From Sneathiella chungangensis (GTDB taxonomy: Bacteria > Pseudomonadota > Alphaproteobacteria > Sneathiellales > Sneathiellaceae), in assembly GCF_009882935.1 (NCBI RefSeq), contig NZ_WTVA01000001.1:410568-474567 (forward strand): a stretch of DNA of 64,000 bases, written 5' to 3'. The notes under the pieces were generated by a model. The model was not told the DNA's origin and searched no databases. It worked only from the letters and a program-made list of their open reading frames with translations. Position 1 is the stretch's first letter. Each line of letters starts with the position of its first letter. The translations under genes were made by a program, and so were the position numbers. Below are positions 26,833 to 36,707 of this stretch, piece by piece.

Positions 26833-28305
26833 TTAATTAGCGGGCCATGGCAGAGAATAAGTTTTCACATTGGTGAAAAACTTCATCGCCTCGAGCACGC
26901 CTTCCTTGACCCCGTTCCCCGAATCCTTGATGCCGCCGAACGGCGACATTTCAATGCGGTAACCCGGCTGTTCCCAGATATTCACCGTTCCCACATCCAA
27001 CCCATCGACGAAACGCGTGATACGGTCGAGACGGTTTGTGCAGACGCCCGCGGAAAGGCCGAAGGGTGTCGAGTTGGATATCCTGATCAACGCCTCGTCA
27101 TCGTTGGGCACGCGAACGATGGGAATGATGGGACCGAACGTCTCCTCGAAGACGAGTTCGCTGTCATGCGGGACATGATCAATGACGATCGGCGGCAGCA
27201 GCGCGCCGTTACGGCCCGGATGATAGAGAATCCTGGCCCCCTGCTTTTCCGCATCGAAAACACGATTTTCGAATGTTTCCGCCGCCTTTTCGTGAATGAC
27301 GCAGCCCAGCTGGGTTTCCGGATCCTCAGGGTCGCCAAATCGAATTTTCTTCGCCTTTTCAAGGATATGCGGGACAATCTTATCGGCGACATTTTCCTGC
27401 ACAAGGATACGCTTGATCGCCGTGCAGCGCTGGCCTGAATTGCCAGTTGCCCCGGCGACCGCGATTTCCGCCGCCTTGATCAGATCCTCGTCGCTCAGAT
27501 CATCGAGGATGATCAGCGGATCGTTACCCCCGAGTTCCAGGGCGAGACGTTTATATCCCGCCTTTGCCGCAATCATCTTGCCGACCGGCACGCCGCCTGT
27601 GAAGGTGACGATATCGATATGCTCATTGATGATCATCTCCTCACCGATATGCTGCGGCCAGCCGGTGACAACCTGAAACATTTCCGGCGGCAAGCCCGCC
27701 TCATAGAGAATATCCGCAAGCGCTATGGCGGTGAGCGGCGTCTGCTCCGTCGGCTTGCAGACAACGCAGTTATTCGTGGCAATCGCCGGGGCAATCTTGT
27801 GCGCAACCATATTGAGCGGATGGTTGAACGGCGTGATCGCCGAAATTACGTTGACCGGTTCGCGTTTCGTATAGATTTTCCGAGCTTTTCCGTGGGGTGT
27901 GAGGTCGCAGGAGAAAATCTGTCCGTCATCGAGGATCGCCAGCTGACCGGCCAGCATGAAAACATCATAGGCCCGCCCCGTCTCATACAGCGCATGCTGG
28001 TGACAGATGCCGAGTTCGAGCGTGATGATCTTCGCGAGCTGTTCGCGCCGCGCCCTGATCAGTTCCGCCGCCCTGAAAAGGATCTGCTGGCGTTCATACC
28101 GCGTCAGCGTCGCCCTGTATTTCGCCGCAATCTCGAACGCCTCGCGCGCATGTTCGGCGTTTCCGGCGGGCACCGTCCCGATCACCTCATTGGTATAGGG
28201 ATAGCAAACCTCGACGACATCCGTCGTCGTCACCTTGCGGCCGCCGATGCGCATGGATTCCGCGATTATCGGGCGCGCGGACCTGTTTGACGTCATCCTG
28301 TTCAT
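26833..28305 (-). CDS. phnY: Phosphonoacetaldehyde dehydrogenase
   Basis: NAD(P)-dependent aldehyde dehydrogenase of 490 residues that should oxidise phosphonoacetaldehyde, the PhnW product, to phosphonoacetate. The catalytic Cys294 lies in [12 protein letters not shown] and the general base Glu257 in LALELGGND. Cofactor-site sequence ITPFNHPLN and the C-terminal [12 protein letters not shown] are typical. Its start overlaps the phnA stop (ATGA), and the set phnW-phnA-phnY defines the hydrolytic pathway to acetate. The general aldehyde dehydrogenase family is certain; the substrate follows from context. Confidence 0.92.
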   Translation of the reverse strand: MNRMTSNRSARPIIAESMRIGGRKVTTTDVVEVCYPYTNEVIGTVPAGNAEHAREAFEIAAKYRATLTRYERQQILFRAAELIRARREQLAKIITLELGICHQHALYETGRAYDVFMLAGQLAILDDGQIFSCDLTPHGKARKIYTKREPVNVISAITPFNHPLNMVAHKIAPAIATNNCVVCKPTEQTPLTAIALADILYEAGLPPEMFQVVTGWPQHIGEEMIINEHIDIVTFTGGVPVGKMIAAKAGYKRLALELGGNDPLIILDDLSDEDLIKAAEIAVAGATGNSGQRCTAIKRILVQENVADKIVPHILEKAKKIRFGDPEDPETQLGCVIHEKAAETFENRVFDAEKQGARILYHPGRNGALLPPIVIDHVPHDSELVFEETFGPIIPIVRVPNDDEALIRISNSTPFGLSAGVCTNRLDRITRFVDGLDVGTVNIWEQPGYRIEMSPFGGIKDSGNGVKEGVLEAMKFFTNVKTYSLPWPAN

Positions 28306-29567
28306 TGGGCGGATTGCAGGGCGGCCGCCCGCGTCACGTAGTAATAGGCATCGAAGTTGCGAAGCGTCGGTGCCGCGGGCAGATCGGGCATCGCCACATT
28401 CAGGATAAAGGGCACGACCTGCTCGCTCAGCCCGCCATGGGAGCGAAGCGGCACTTCCAATCCGGAAAGATCGTGGCGGTCCGCTGACGTGCCGAGGACC
28501 TGATTCTCCCCGGAGATAATAACCAGATCGCCGATCCGGTCCGCCGGTAGCTGGAACCGTTTCGCAGCGGCCGCCTTGTCGAGCACGAGTTCGATTCCCT
28601 TTGTGCTTTTCAGCGTCGCAATGACCGCCGCCTGATCGACCCCCGGCTTGAGATAGGCCGTCGCGAAGGAGCCGAGCGCGCCATGATGCACGACATAGGG
28701 GTCGGTAATCGGCAGGATGACACGGCTGTTACCCTCGCCACATTCGCGATCCAGGAGATCCTGGAGATAAATTACATCCGGCGTGCCATCCGCCTTGTGC
28801 TTGGGTTTCATCCCATGGTCGGCGGTGATGATGATCGCCGCACCGAGAGCATCGAGCTGGCCTAGATAGGAATCGAACATCTCGTAAAAAGCATTGGCAT
28901 CCGCTGTTCCCGGCGCCGCCTTGTGCTGCACATAATCCGTTGTCGTCAGATACATCAGATCCGGATTGAAGGAGGTCATCAGCTTGACCCCGGCATTGAA
29001 GACATATTCGGAAAGCTCGGCCGAGTAGACCGATGGCACCGGAATGTCGAGGCTGGTGGAGGCATTGTCAATTCCGTGCTCCGCAACCGTCGTCGTATCC
29101 GATTTCTCCGTCGAGAAGCAGACGGCGCGGCCGTCATCGAATTTCAGCCCATGACCCAGCAGCGCCCGAAGCTTGTCCTTCGCGGTGACGATTGCGATCC
29201 GCGCTCCGGCATCAAAAAAACTTTTGAAAATCGTCGGCACCCGAAGGAAGCGCGGATCATTCATCATGACCTCCTCCCCGGTCTCGGGATCGAGAAGGAA
29301 GTTGCCGCAAATGCCATGAACCGCCGGCGGCTGCCCCGTCGCGATCGACATATTGTTCGGGTTGGTGAAGCTCGGGATTACGCAATGGGCCAGATGCATT
29401 GTCCCCGTCTCCCGGATGCGCTTCATTGTGGGCATGACCCCGGCGTCAATCGCCGCATCGATATAGGCGGGTTCGCACCCGTCGAGGCAGATCACCACCG
29501 CTGTCCGGCCCGGAAACGGATAGCTCCTCTCGTTCACAGTCACGCCGGTTGAGGACATTTTGTTCAT
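28302..29567 (-). CDS. phnA: Phosphonoacetate hydrolase
   Basis: Cleaves the C-P bond of phosphonoacetate to acetate and phosphate. The 421-residue protein belongs to the alkaline phosphatase superfamily. The first metal ligand Asp29 (VICLDGCEP) and the nucleophile Thr68 (IPSFTNPNN) fall at the same positions as in the characterised Sinorhizobium enzyme, followed by [20 protein letters not shown] and RSHGG metal sites. Overlaps phnY by four bases and follows phnW by 27. Confidence 0.93.
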   Translation of the reverse strand: MNKMSSTGVTVNERSYPFPGRTAVVICLDGCEPAYIDAAIDAGVMPTMKRIRETGTMHLAHCVIPSFTNPNNMSIATGQPPAVHGICGNFLLDPETGEEVMMNDPRFLRVPTIFKSFFDAGARIAIVTAKDKLRALLGHGLKFDDGRAVCFSTEKSDTTTVAEHGIDNASTSLDIPVPSVYSAELSEYVFNAGVKLMTSFNPDLMYLTTTDYVQHKAAPGTADANAFYEMFDSYLGQLDALGAAIIITADHGMKPKHKADGTPDVIYLQDLLDRECGEGNSRVILPITDPYVVHHGALGSFATAYLKPGVDQAAVIATLKSTKGIELVLDKAAAAKRFQLPADRIGDLVIISGENQVLGTSADRHDLSGLEVPLRSHGGLSEQVVPFILNVAMPDLPAAPTLRNFDAYYYVTRAAALQSAQ

Positions 29568-29594
29568 TGTGTCATAACTCCAGATTCTGACATT

Positions 29595-30791
29595 TTACGC
29601 CGCCAGGCGGGCGCGTTCCTTGAGGGCCTCTTCCGGCGGACAGGCACTGTCGACGTTCATCTCTTCAAGCGACTCGCGCGCCGCGTTAACGACCTGTCGC
29701 ATCACATGCTCGTCAAGCCGTCCGATGCAGCCGACCCGGAAACTGTCGACCACGGTCAGCTTGCCGGGATAGATGATAAAGCCGCGCGCCTTCATGAGGT
29801 CGTAAAACCGCGGAAAGCTGAAATTCGGATGCGCGGGCGTGAAGAAGGTCACGATAATCGGCGAGAGCCAGCGGTCCTTGAGCAGGGTCTCGAAGCCAAG
29901 ATCGCGCATGCCCGCAACCATCACATCGCGGTTGCGCTCGTAGCGGGCGAGGCGCGCCGGCGCGCCTCCCTCCTCCGCATGCAGTTCAAGCGCCTTCATG
30001 AAGGCGGCGACCGCATGGGTTGGCGGGGTAAATCGCCACTGCCCGGTTTTCTTGAAATTGGCCCACTGGGCATGGACATCAAGACTGAGAGAGTGGCTGT
30101 TGCCTTTCGCCGCCTCCAGTTCCGCAATCCGAGCAATGATAAATCCGAAGCCGGGCACGCCTTCAATGCATTTGTTGGCCGAGGAAACCATCGCCTCATA
30201 CCGGAGGTCGCGAACGTCGAGCGGCAGCGCGCCGAAGGCACTCATGGAATCGATCAGCAGCTTGCGACCGGCGGCCGCGACAACCTCCGATATTTCCTTT
30301 ACCGGATTGAGAATGCCGGAACTTGTCTCGCAATGGACGAGCACGACATGGGTAATCGCCGGGTCGGCCGAGAGCGCCGCCGCCACCTCGTCGCCCCGCG
30401 GCGGCATGTAATCGCCCTTGTCGATGACCACATGATCCCGTCCGAGATAATGGAGCGTTTCAACGATACGCTTGCCATAGGCGCCATTGACCAGCACCAG
30501 TGTCCTGCTATCGTGACCGAGAAAAGACCCCAGCATCGCCTCCACGGCGAAGGTGCCGCTTCCCTGCATGGGAACGCAATCGAACTCCCCGCCGTCATCG
30601 CCGGCGATGGCGAGCAGTTTTTGACAGAGCGCCGCCGTCATGGCGCGAAAATCACCGTCCCATGAGCCCCAGTCCTTGAGCATCGCCTCCTTCACCTCAA
30701 AGGCGGTCGTCAGCGGACCCGGCGTCAGCAAATAGGGTTCTCCCATTCGCGGGGAGGCAAACGCCCCACTGGGCACGTTATCCCGATCCAT
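29595..30791 (-). CDS. phnW: 2-aminoethylphosphonate--pyruvate transaminase
   Basis: PLP enzyme that converts 2-aminoethylphosphonate and pyruvate to phosphonoacetaldehyde and alanine. From the ATG at 30791 it has 398 residues. The N-terminal [10 protein letters not shown] is the family signature and the PLP lysine is Lys207 in [21 protein letters not shown] is 8 bases before this ATG; a second ATG two codons upstream is too close to it. First gene of the phnW-phnA-phnY unit, divergent from a LysR gene. Confidence 0.93.
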   Translation of the reverse strand: MDRDNVPSGAFASPRMGEPYLLTPGPLTTAFEVKEAMLKDWGSWDGDFRAMTAALCQKLLAIAGDDGGEFDCVPMQGSGTFAVEAMLGSFLGHDSRTLVLVNGAYGKRIVETLHYLGRDHVVIDKGDYMPPRGDEVAAALSADPAITHVVLVHCETSSGILNPVKEISEVVAAAGRKLLIDSMSAFGALPLDVRDLRYEAMVSSANKCIEGVPGFGFIIARIAELEAAKGNSHSLSLDVHAQWANFKKTGQWRFTPPTHAVAAFMKALELHAEEGGAPARLARYERNRDVMVAGMRDLGFETLLKDRWLSPIIVTFFTPAHPNFSFPRFYDLMKARGFIIYPGKLTVVDSFRVGCIGRLDEHVMRQVVNAARESLEEMNVDSACPPEEALKERARLAA

Positions 30792-30904
30792 GACCATCTC
30801 TCCCGACACACATGCAAAAATTTTATTTAAGGGTGATCCGGAATCTAATCGGCAGCGTAACATCTGTAAAATCGTTATTTAAAATCGACATATAAATTTG
30901 AACG

Positions 30905-30923
30905 ATACATTAAGAGAATGTAT
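30905..30923. promoter_or_regulatory. LysR-type operator candidate between phnW and the LysR gene
   Basis: Perfect inverted repeat ATACATT-AAGAG-AATGTAT, containing the T-N11-A pattern of LysR sites. It lies 44 bases from the LysR start and 114 bases from phnW, a standard spot for control of both directions. Confidence 0.6.
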
Positions 30924-30966
30924 AAGTACTGGTCTATATGACCTTCCAAACGGGATTGGGTAAAAC

Positions 30967-31845
30967 ATGCGGTATGTTCAACTTCGCGCCTTCCACTTCG
31001 TCGCCACGCAGGGCGGATTCTCGAGAGCGGCCGAAGCCTTGTCTTTGACACAGCCCGCCATTTCCGACCAGGTCCGCAAATTAGAGACCGAATATGACGT
31101 TTTGTTGTTCAATCGTCAGAAAAAGCAGGTCACGCTTACGGAATTCGGCAAAAAGCTCCTGGAAATCACCCACCGGCTTTTCGATGTGGAGCATCAGGCG
31201 CATGTACTGCTCTCGGAATCCCGCGCGCTTGGCTCGGCGAAGCTGCGAATCATTGCCGACTCCGTTCAGCATCTCCAGCCGGTTCTCGGCCCCTTCCGGA
31301 GAAAATATCCGGGCGTGTTCATTTCCGTCAGCACCGGCAACACCTCGGAAATTATCGAAAAGCTGTGCAGCTATGACGCCGATGTTGGTGTGCTCGGAGA
31401 GATTCCGGAATCCCGGGATTTTGATATCGTCAAACTCAGCTCGACCCCGATCATCGCCTTTGCCGCGAAAGACAGCCGCGCGGCGAAGCTCGCCTCCATC
31501 TCGCTACAGGAACTGGCGCGCCAGCCGCTTGTGCTCCGGGAAAAAGGATCGAAAACCCGCCAGAAACTGGAACAGATCGCGGCATCTGCGGGCATCACCT
31601 TGAAACCGTCGATCGAAGCGGCCGGCCGTGAAGCCATCCGCGAGATCGTCGCCAGCGGCGCCGGCATCGGCATCGTCTCCGAAGCGGAGTTCGGTTTCGA
31701 CGAGCGACTTTGCAAAATTCCCATTTCAGGATGCGAGCCATTGATGGATGAAGCGCTGATCTGCCTCAAGGAACGCAGCAAGGGCAACCTTGTCAGCGCC
31801 TTCATGAAAATGGCGCGAGATACGGCAGAACTGGAAATCGCCTAG
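30967..31845 (+). CDS. LysR-family regulator of the phosphonate locus
   Basis: A 292-residue transcription factor with an N-terminal winged helix-turn-helix (about 1-60, AFHFVATQGGFSRAAEALSLTQPAISDQVRKLE) and a periplasmic-binding-like effector domain (about 88-290). It is divergent from phnW across 175 bases holding a LysR-type palindrome, and convergent with the HD-domain gene (4-base overlap of the ends). Likely effector is 2-aminoethylphosphonate or a pathway intermediate, inferred from position. Confidence 0.88.
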   Translation: MRYVQLRAFHFVATQGGFSRAAEALSLTQPAISDQVRKLETEYDVLLFNRQKKQVTLTEFGKKLLEITHRLFDVEHQAHVLLSESRALGSAKLRIIADSVQHLQPVLGPFRRKYPGVFISVSTGNTSEIIEKLCSYDADVGVLGEIPESRDFDIVKLSSTPIIAFAAKDSRAAKLASISLQELARQPLVLREKGSKTRQKLEQIAASAGITLKPSIEAAGREAIREIVASGAGIGIVSEAEFGFDERLCKIPISGCEPLMDEALICLKERSKGNLVSAFMKMARDTAELEIA

Positions 31846-32435
31846 TTTGCTGTGGCCGCCCGATCGATCACCCGTTGTAGCATCGGCGCATAATGCGTGA
31901 AGGTCGGGGTTTTCTTGCCCGGAACCTTGCCCAGATCATCCCATTTACGAACCTGGACAATCGCCTCTATATCGGCATTTTCCGCAAATCTCCTGGCCTG
32001 TTCCTCCGTCATCGGGCCGCCCTGCAGCTTGAGGCTGAGGACCGAGGCATCGGATAGGTTCGCGAAATATTCCGGATCCGCCGCGCAAAGATAGCGCTTA
32101 GCGGAAACATGATGGCGCACGCAGTCTGTCACGAGCTTCGGGAAAAACGGCGCCAGAACCGCCGCGCCGGCCCGATCATGATGGCTGTCAATACCAAGAT
32201 CCGCCGCATTGTCGGGAAATTCGTTTGTGAAATGGCCGATGTCGTGAAGCAGTGCCGCGACGATCAGCTCCTCACTGGCCCCTGAGTCCTCGGCAAGCTG
32301 CGCCGTCTGGAACATATGTTCCGAGATTGTCACCGGTTCGCCCAGATACTCCTCCGCCCCCCGGCGGTCGAAAATGTCGCCGATGAACGCGACAATATTG
32401 TCCTTGTTGAGTTTCGAATAATCAGGCTTTGCCAT
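31842..32435 (-). CDS. HD-domain oxygenase-like protein of phosphonate loci (PhnZ/TmpB-like)
   Basis: A 197-residue HD protein. It has the Y-x-G-E motif (Tyr30 to Glu33 in YLGEPVTISEH), His40, and the metal-binding HD pair His64-Asp65 in ALLHDIGHF, then HHDRAG and RHHVSAKRYL. The tyrosine/glutamate lid just before a di-iron HD centre is known from PhnZ, which oxidatively cleaves 2-amino-1-hydroxyethylphosphonate, and TmpB, which acts on the trimethylated analogue. The 2-oxoglutarate-dependent hydroxylase that normally supplies the substrate is not in this window. It follows the flavoprotein gene by 23 bases. Confidence 0.8.
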   Translation of the reverse strand: MAKPDYSKLNKDNIVAFIGDIFDRRGAEEYLGEPVTISEHMFQTAQLAEDSGASEELIVAALLHDIGHFTNEFPDNAADLGIDSHHDRAGAAVLAPFFPKLVTDCVRHHVSAKRYLCAADPEYFANLSDASVLSLKLQGGPMTEEQARRFAENADIEAIVQVRKWDDLGKVPGKKTPTFTHYAPMLQRVIDRAATAN

Positions 32436-32458
32436 TCTTGTCTCTTTCCTGAGGGTCG

Positions 32459-34921
32459 TCAGATTTTTATCCGCAGCATCTTCGGATCATAGAGCGGCCC
32501 GAGATGAACCTGGCAGGGGACCCGCGTCAAGGCGACATCGAGTTCATAATCCCCGCCGCGGACGAATTCCGCATCCACGCCCGCCGCATTACGGATATAG
32601 CCGTAGCCGATCGATTTTGCAATTGTATGCCCATAGCCCCCGCTGGAGAGCCAGCCGACCCGTTGGCCGTTGCGATAGATCGTCTCACGGCCGAACAGCA
32701 TGATGTCCGGGTCTTCCACCGTGAAGCAGGAGAACATTTTTTTAACGCCTGTCTGCTTCTGTTTTTCGAGCGCGGCACGGCCCTTGAAATCAATGTCCGC
32801 CTTCAGTTTAGCCGCCCAGCCGAGCCCCGCCTCAAGCGGCGTATGATCCGGCCCGATATCGGCGCCCCAGGCCCGGTATCCCTTCTCCAGTCGGCAAGAT
32901 TCGATTGCACGGTATCCCGCGTTGACAAGGCCGAGATCCTTTCCGGCTGTCATCAGCGCATCGTAAACCGCCGCCGCGTTTTCAACGGGCATATGCAATT
33001 CCCATCCAAGTTCGCCGACATAGGTGATGCGCAGCGCCCGGACCGCGCATCCGGCAATCTTGATAGACTTGAAGGTGCCGAAGGGAAACGCGTCGTTGGA
33101 TACGTCATCCGACGTCACACGTTCCAGTATTTTCCGCGCCTCCGGCCCCATCAGCGACTGGACGGACATGGTCTCGGTGATATCTTTCAGCGTGACCTTC
33201 ATGCCGTCCGGGATGTTCCGTCGGATCCAGTCAAAATCATGGGTCGCGAAACCGGTGCCGGTAACGATGTAATAGTCATCCGCCGCGATGCGCGCCACCG
33301 TCAAATCACATTCGATCCCGCCCCTGTCGTTCAACATCTGGGTATAGGTCAGCGATCCTGCAGGCTTGGCGACGTCATTCGCCGCAATCCAGGAAAGCGC
33401 CGCTTCGGCATCCGGGCCTTGCAGCGCAAATTTCGCGAAGGATGTCTGATCGATGAGGACCGCCGCTTCCCGCACCGCCTTATGCTCACGCGCAACGGCG
33501 TTGAACCAGTTGGGCCGGGAAAAGCTGTAGATATCCTCCGGCACCTCGCCCGAGGAAAGATCGGCAAACCAGTTCGGCCGCTCCCACCCGAGTTTCTCGC
33601 CAAAACAGGCCCCCGCATCCTGCAACCGTTTATAAAGCGGCGACGTCCGGTAGGGACGCCCGCTTTTATGCTCCTCCAGCGGCCAGGCCATGGTGTAATG
33701 CTTACCATAGGCCTCGACAGTGCGTTTGCGGATCCAGTCGGTATCGAAATGCGGCCGTCCGAACCGGCGGATATCTGCGGCCCAGAGATCATAGGGCGGC
33801 TCCCCCTTCGCGACCCATTCGGCGAGCACCATCCCCGCCCCGCCGCCCGAGGCGATGCCAAAGGCGTTGAACCCGGCGCCGACGAAGAAGTTTTTAAGCT
33901 CCGGCGCTTCGCCGAGAATGAAATTTCCGTCCGGCGTGAAGCTTTCCGGCCCGTTCACAAGTTCCTTAATCCCCGCCCTCTCCAACGCCGGAACGCGCCC
34001 GAGCGCTTGCTTCATCATGGGTTCAAAATGCTCGAAGTCGGAGGGAAGCAGGCTATAGTGAAAATCCGGTGGAATACCATCAAGTGCCCAGAGGATCGGG
34101 TTCGGCTCATACCCGCCCATGACGAGGCCGCCAACCTCCTCCTTGTAATAGGTGAGCCGATCCGGATCACGCAGCGTCGGCAGGTCGCGCGGCACGCCGT
34201 CAATGGCCTCGGTGATGATATATTGATGCTGCACCGGGACGAGCGGCACATTCACGCCAAAGCGCCAGGCGAATTCCCGCGTCCATTGACCGGCACAACA
34301 AATTACGATCTCACATTCAATAAATCCTCTATCTGTCTGAACCCCTTTTATTTTGCCGTCTTCAACCCGGATATCCTGAACGGCGGTATCCTCGAAAATC
34401 GACGCCCCAGCCATCCGCGCGCCCTTCGCCAGCGCCTGGGTGATATCAGAGGGGTTTGCCTGCCCGTCCGTCGGCAGGAAGGCCGCCCCGATAACATCCT
34501 CCACCGTCATCAATGGCCAAAGGTCACGCGCTTCAGAGGGCGACAGGAGCTGCATCTCGAGACCGAAGGATTGCGCAGTCGTTGCCTGTCTTTTCACTTC
34601 CTCCCAGCGGGCTTCGTTGCAGGCCAGGCGCAGCCCGCCGTTCATCTTCCATCCCGTGCCAAGCCCGGTCTCCTCCTCCAGCCGGTTGTAGAGATCAACG
34701 GAATAGCCAAGGAGTTCCGTGATATTGGCATTGGACCGGAGCTGGCCGACCAGTCCCGCCGCATGAAAGGTGGTGCCGGATGTCAGCTTCTTGCGCTCCA
34801 GCAGGACCGTGTCGGTCCAGCCCAGCTTCGCGAGATGATAGGCGGTCGAGCAGCCAACGATCCCACCGCCGATCACCACTGCCTTCGCTGTCTTGGGGAG
34901 TTCTTTCATTCCGGCCCTCAC
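32459..34921 (-). CDS. Dimethylglycine-dehydrogenase-like FAD and GcvT fusion protein
   Basis: An 820-residue protein with three parts. An N-terminal FAD oxidase fold (about 10-375) has the dinucleotide motif VVIGGGIVG (15-23) and the SGTTFHAAGLVG segment, whose His53 matches the FAD-linking His of DMGDH. A middle region follows, then a GcvT aminomethyltransferase domain (about 435-700) with its C-terminal barrel (about 715-815). Such enzymes oxidatively remove N-methyl groups and pass the carbon to tetrahydrofolate. In this locus the substrate could be an N-methylated aminophosphonate. The start overlaps the upstream kinase stop (ATGA), so the two are coupled. Confidence 0.85.
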   Translation of the reverse strand: MRAGMKELPKTAKAVVIGGGIVGCSTAYHLAKLGWTDTVLLERKKLTSGTTFHAAGLVGQLRSNANITELLGYSVDLYNRLEEETGLGTGWKMNGGLRLACNEARWEEVKRQATTAQSFGLEMQLLSPSEARDLWPLMTVEDVIGAAFLPTDGQANPSDITQALAKGARMAGASIFEDTAVQDIRVEDGKIKGVQTDRGFIECEIVICCAGQWTREFAWRFGVNVPLVPVQHQYIITEAIDGVPRDLPTLRDPDRLTYYKEEVGGLVMGGYEPNPILWALDGIPPDFHYSLLPSDFEHFEPMMKQALGRVPALERAGIKELVNGPESFTPDGNFILGEAPELKNFFVGAGFNAFGIASGGGAGMVLAEWVAKGEPPYDLWAADIRRFGRPHFDTDWIRKRTVEAYGKHYTMAWPLEEHKSGRPYRTSPLYKRLQDAGACFGEKLGWERPNWFADLSSGEVPEDIYSFSRPNWFNAVAREHKAVREAAVLIDQTSFAKFALQGPDAEAALSWIAANDVAKPAGSLTYTQMLNDRGGIECDLTVARIAADDYYIVTGTGFATHDFDWIRRNIPDGMKVTLKDITETMSVQSLMGPEARKILERVTSDDVSNDAFPFGTFKSIKIAGCAVRALRITYVGELGWELHMPVENAAAVYDALMTAGKDLGLVNAGYRAIESCRLEKGYRAWGADIGPDHTPLEAGLGWAAKLKADIDFKGRAALEKQKQTGVKKMFSCFTVEDPDIMLFGRETIYRNGQRVGWLSSGGYGHTIAKSIGYGYIRNAAGVDAEFVRGGDYELDVALTRVPCQVHLGPLYDPKMLRIKI

Positions 34922-35793
34922 ATCTGCCTAAATTCGTCAAAGGCGCCCTCGAAACGCGCCATGTTTTCCGCCGTATAGCCGGCATAGTCGAAATCGAGCG
35001 TCGAATGAATTTCGGAGACCATGCTCCACATGGTTTCGCGTAGAAGAGACGCCACCTTCATCGCCTGATAGCGTTTCCAGAGCGCGGAATCGATGGCAGC
35101 GTCGAAATAGGTCTCTAAAAGCGCCCGTTCCCCGTCTTCAGGGACATCATTGTTGGAGGCGAGCCCGCCGAGATCAAAAAGCGGCGTATTGAAGCCCGCG
35201 TAATCCCAGTCTATCAGCCAGAATTTTTTCCCGTCGTCCAGAAAATTAGCGGCCAGCAGATCATTATGGCCGAAAACCCGGCCAAAGGGCACGGCCGCGC
35301 TTTCAAGCGCCTTACAGGAATTAAGAAGCGCCCGAAGCCTATCGCAATACCGGCTCTCTCCTTCCTGCAACGTCTTCGCATAGTCGCGAATGATTTGAAA
35401 GGCATTGAAATTCGCGACAGGCCCCTCAAGATGCGCCGGGATGTCGCGGTGGCAGGTTTTTATCAGGGACACAATCCGCTCGAGGACGGCCGGGTCACGA
35501 ATATCCTCAGGCGCAAGTGTCCGACCCTCAATATAGTCAAGGATCAAGACGCCCGGTCCATGATAGAGAACCGCCGGGGATATCCCGGCGGCATGGGCAG
35601 CCAGGCTTGCTGCCAACTCGTTTGATCGGGAGACATGATGAACGGGAATATCCTCGCCAAGGCGCACCACAGCCCGCTGCACCGTGTCCGTCACCAGAAA
35701 ATTCCGGTTGGTTATGCCGCCGCTCAGCGGTTCGATCCGTATCCGCCCCTTCCAGATCGGAATTCCGGCGATTATCTCTTCCGCTGTCGGCAT
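34918..35793 (-). CDS. Choline/aminoglycoside-kinase-like phosphotransferase
   Basis: A 291-residue protein of the APH/choline kinase fold. An N-lobe opens with IEPLSGGITNRNFLV. The catalytic loop is FGHNDLLAANF (Asp178) and the metal-binding motif is LIDWDYAGFN (Asp195). The ATG at 35793 fits the family N-terminus; 41 upstream codons in the open frame are discarded. First gene of the unit kinase, flavoprotein, HD oxygenase. The substrate is probably a small amino alcohol such as choline or ethanolamine, known for the family only. Its place in a phosphonate locus is notable. Confidence 0.82.
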   Translation of the reverse strand: MPTAEEIIAGIPIWKGRIRIEPLSGGITNRNFLVTDTVQRAVVRLGEDIPVHHVSRSNELAASLAAHAAGISPAVLYHGPGVLILDYIEGRTLAPEDIRDPAVLERIVSLIKTCHRDIPAHLEGPVANFNAFQIIRDYAKTLQEGESRYCDRLRALLNSCKALESAAVPFGRVFGHNDLLAANFLDDGKKFWLIDWDYAGFNTPLFDLGGLASNNDVPEDGERALLETYFDAAIDSALWKRYQAMKVASLLRETMWSMVSEIHSTLDFDYAGYTAENMARFEGAFDEFRQM

Positions 35794-35958
35794 TATATCT
35801 TTCCGTCCATCCACCCCTGAAATAGTTCCCGGAGCAGGATAATGACGTTTTCCCCTTCCGCAACAGCGAATCTGACCTGTCTCGAGAATGCCGGAATTGG
35901 ATTGCCCTCTCGCCATGGCGAAAGTCCGTTTGCAGGAAATCAGTTGGTCATGCCGTCG

Positions 35959-36663
35959 CTAGAGCTGCGTGAGGCCATGCTTTTCCAGAAGTTCCACCAA
36001 TAACTTCCCCGCGTTTTCACGGTGAATTCGGTGAAGCCGGCGCGCCTCCTCCGGCTGCTTTTTTAAAATTGCGTCGACGACGCTGGCATGATCCTTATTT
36101 GATTGCAACGGCAAGGGCCGCAAACGCAGGGTGAGCATGCGCACCCTGTGGGACTGATCGATAAATCGGTCCACAAGCTCTATCAATCGCTTGTTGCCAC
36201 TCATGGCAACCAGCTGACGATGAAAGGATTCATCGGCATCGGCCCAGCCCTGCAAATCCTGTTTCTCCAGCGCCTGGCCCATTTTTTCGACACTCTCCAG
36301 CAGTTTCTGGATTTCAGAATCATCATGATCCAGAGAGGCCGCCTGCCATGCGGCCGTCGATTCCAGGCCCGTCAGCAAGGCATAAATTTCCCGCATGTCG
36401 GATACGGAAATCGGTTTCACCTTCATGCCGTGACGCGGGCGGACCTCCACCAGCCCTTCGGCTTCGAGTTTCATCATGGCTTCGCGCGCCGGTGTCCGGC
36501 TTATATCAAGCAAGTCTGCAATTTCGCCTTCCATCAGCTGATGGCCCGCCGGAAGTTCGTTTTCCAATATCATGCGTTTAAGCTCGAGATAGGCTTGCTC
36601 CGCAATCGAAATCTTTGGTGCCTTGCTTGTTCCTTTCAATTCTTTCAAAGCCACTACAATCAC
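35959..36663 (-). CDS. GntR-family regulator (FCD subfamily)
   Basis: A 234-residue regulator with a winged helix at about 18-85 (EQAYLELKRMILENELPAGHQLMEGEIADLLDISRTPAREAMMKLEAEGLV) and an all-helical FCD effector domain at about 90-225 with the metal-site His residues (DESFHRQLV, HASVVDAI, HRIH). It is the last gene of the TRAP-lactonase-dehydrogenase run and probably controls it. The perfect palindrome at 41753-41792 is the best candidate operator. Confidence 0.9.
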   Translation of the reverse strand: MIVVALKELKGTSKAPKISIAEQAYLELKRMILENELPAGHQLMEGEIADLLDISRTPAREAMMKLEAEGLVEVRPRHGMKVKPISVSDMREIYALLTGLESTAAWQAASLDHDDSEIQKLLESVEKMGQALEKQDLQGWADADESFHRQLVAMSGNKRLIELVDRFIDQSHRVRMLTLRLRPLPLQSNKDHASVVDAILKKQPEEARRLHRIHRENAGKLLVELLEKHGLTQL

Positions 36664-36707
36664 CGCTCCTGACTATCTATTTTTTGCCTCACTAACCCAA
36701 AGTATGC

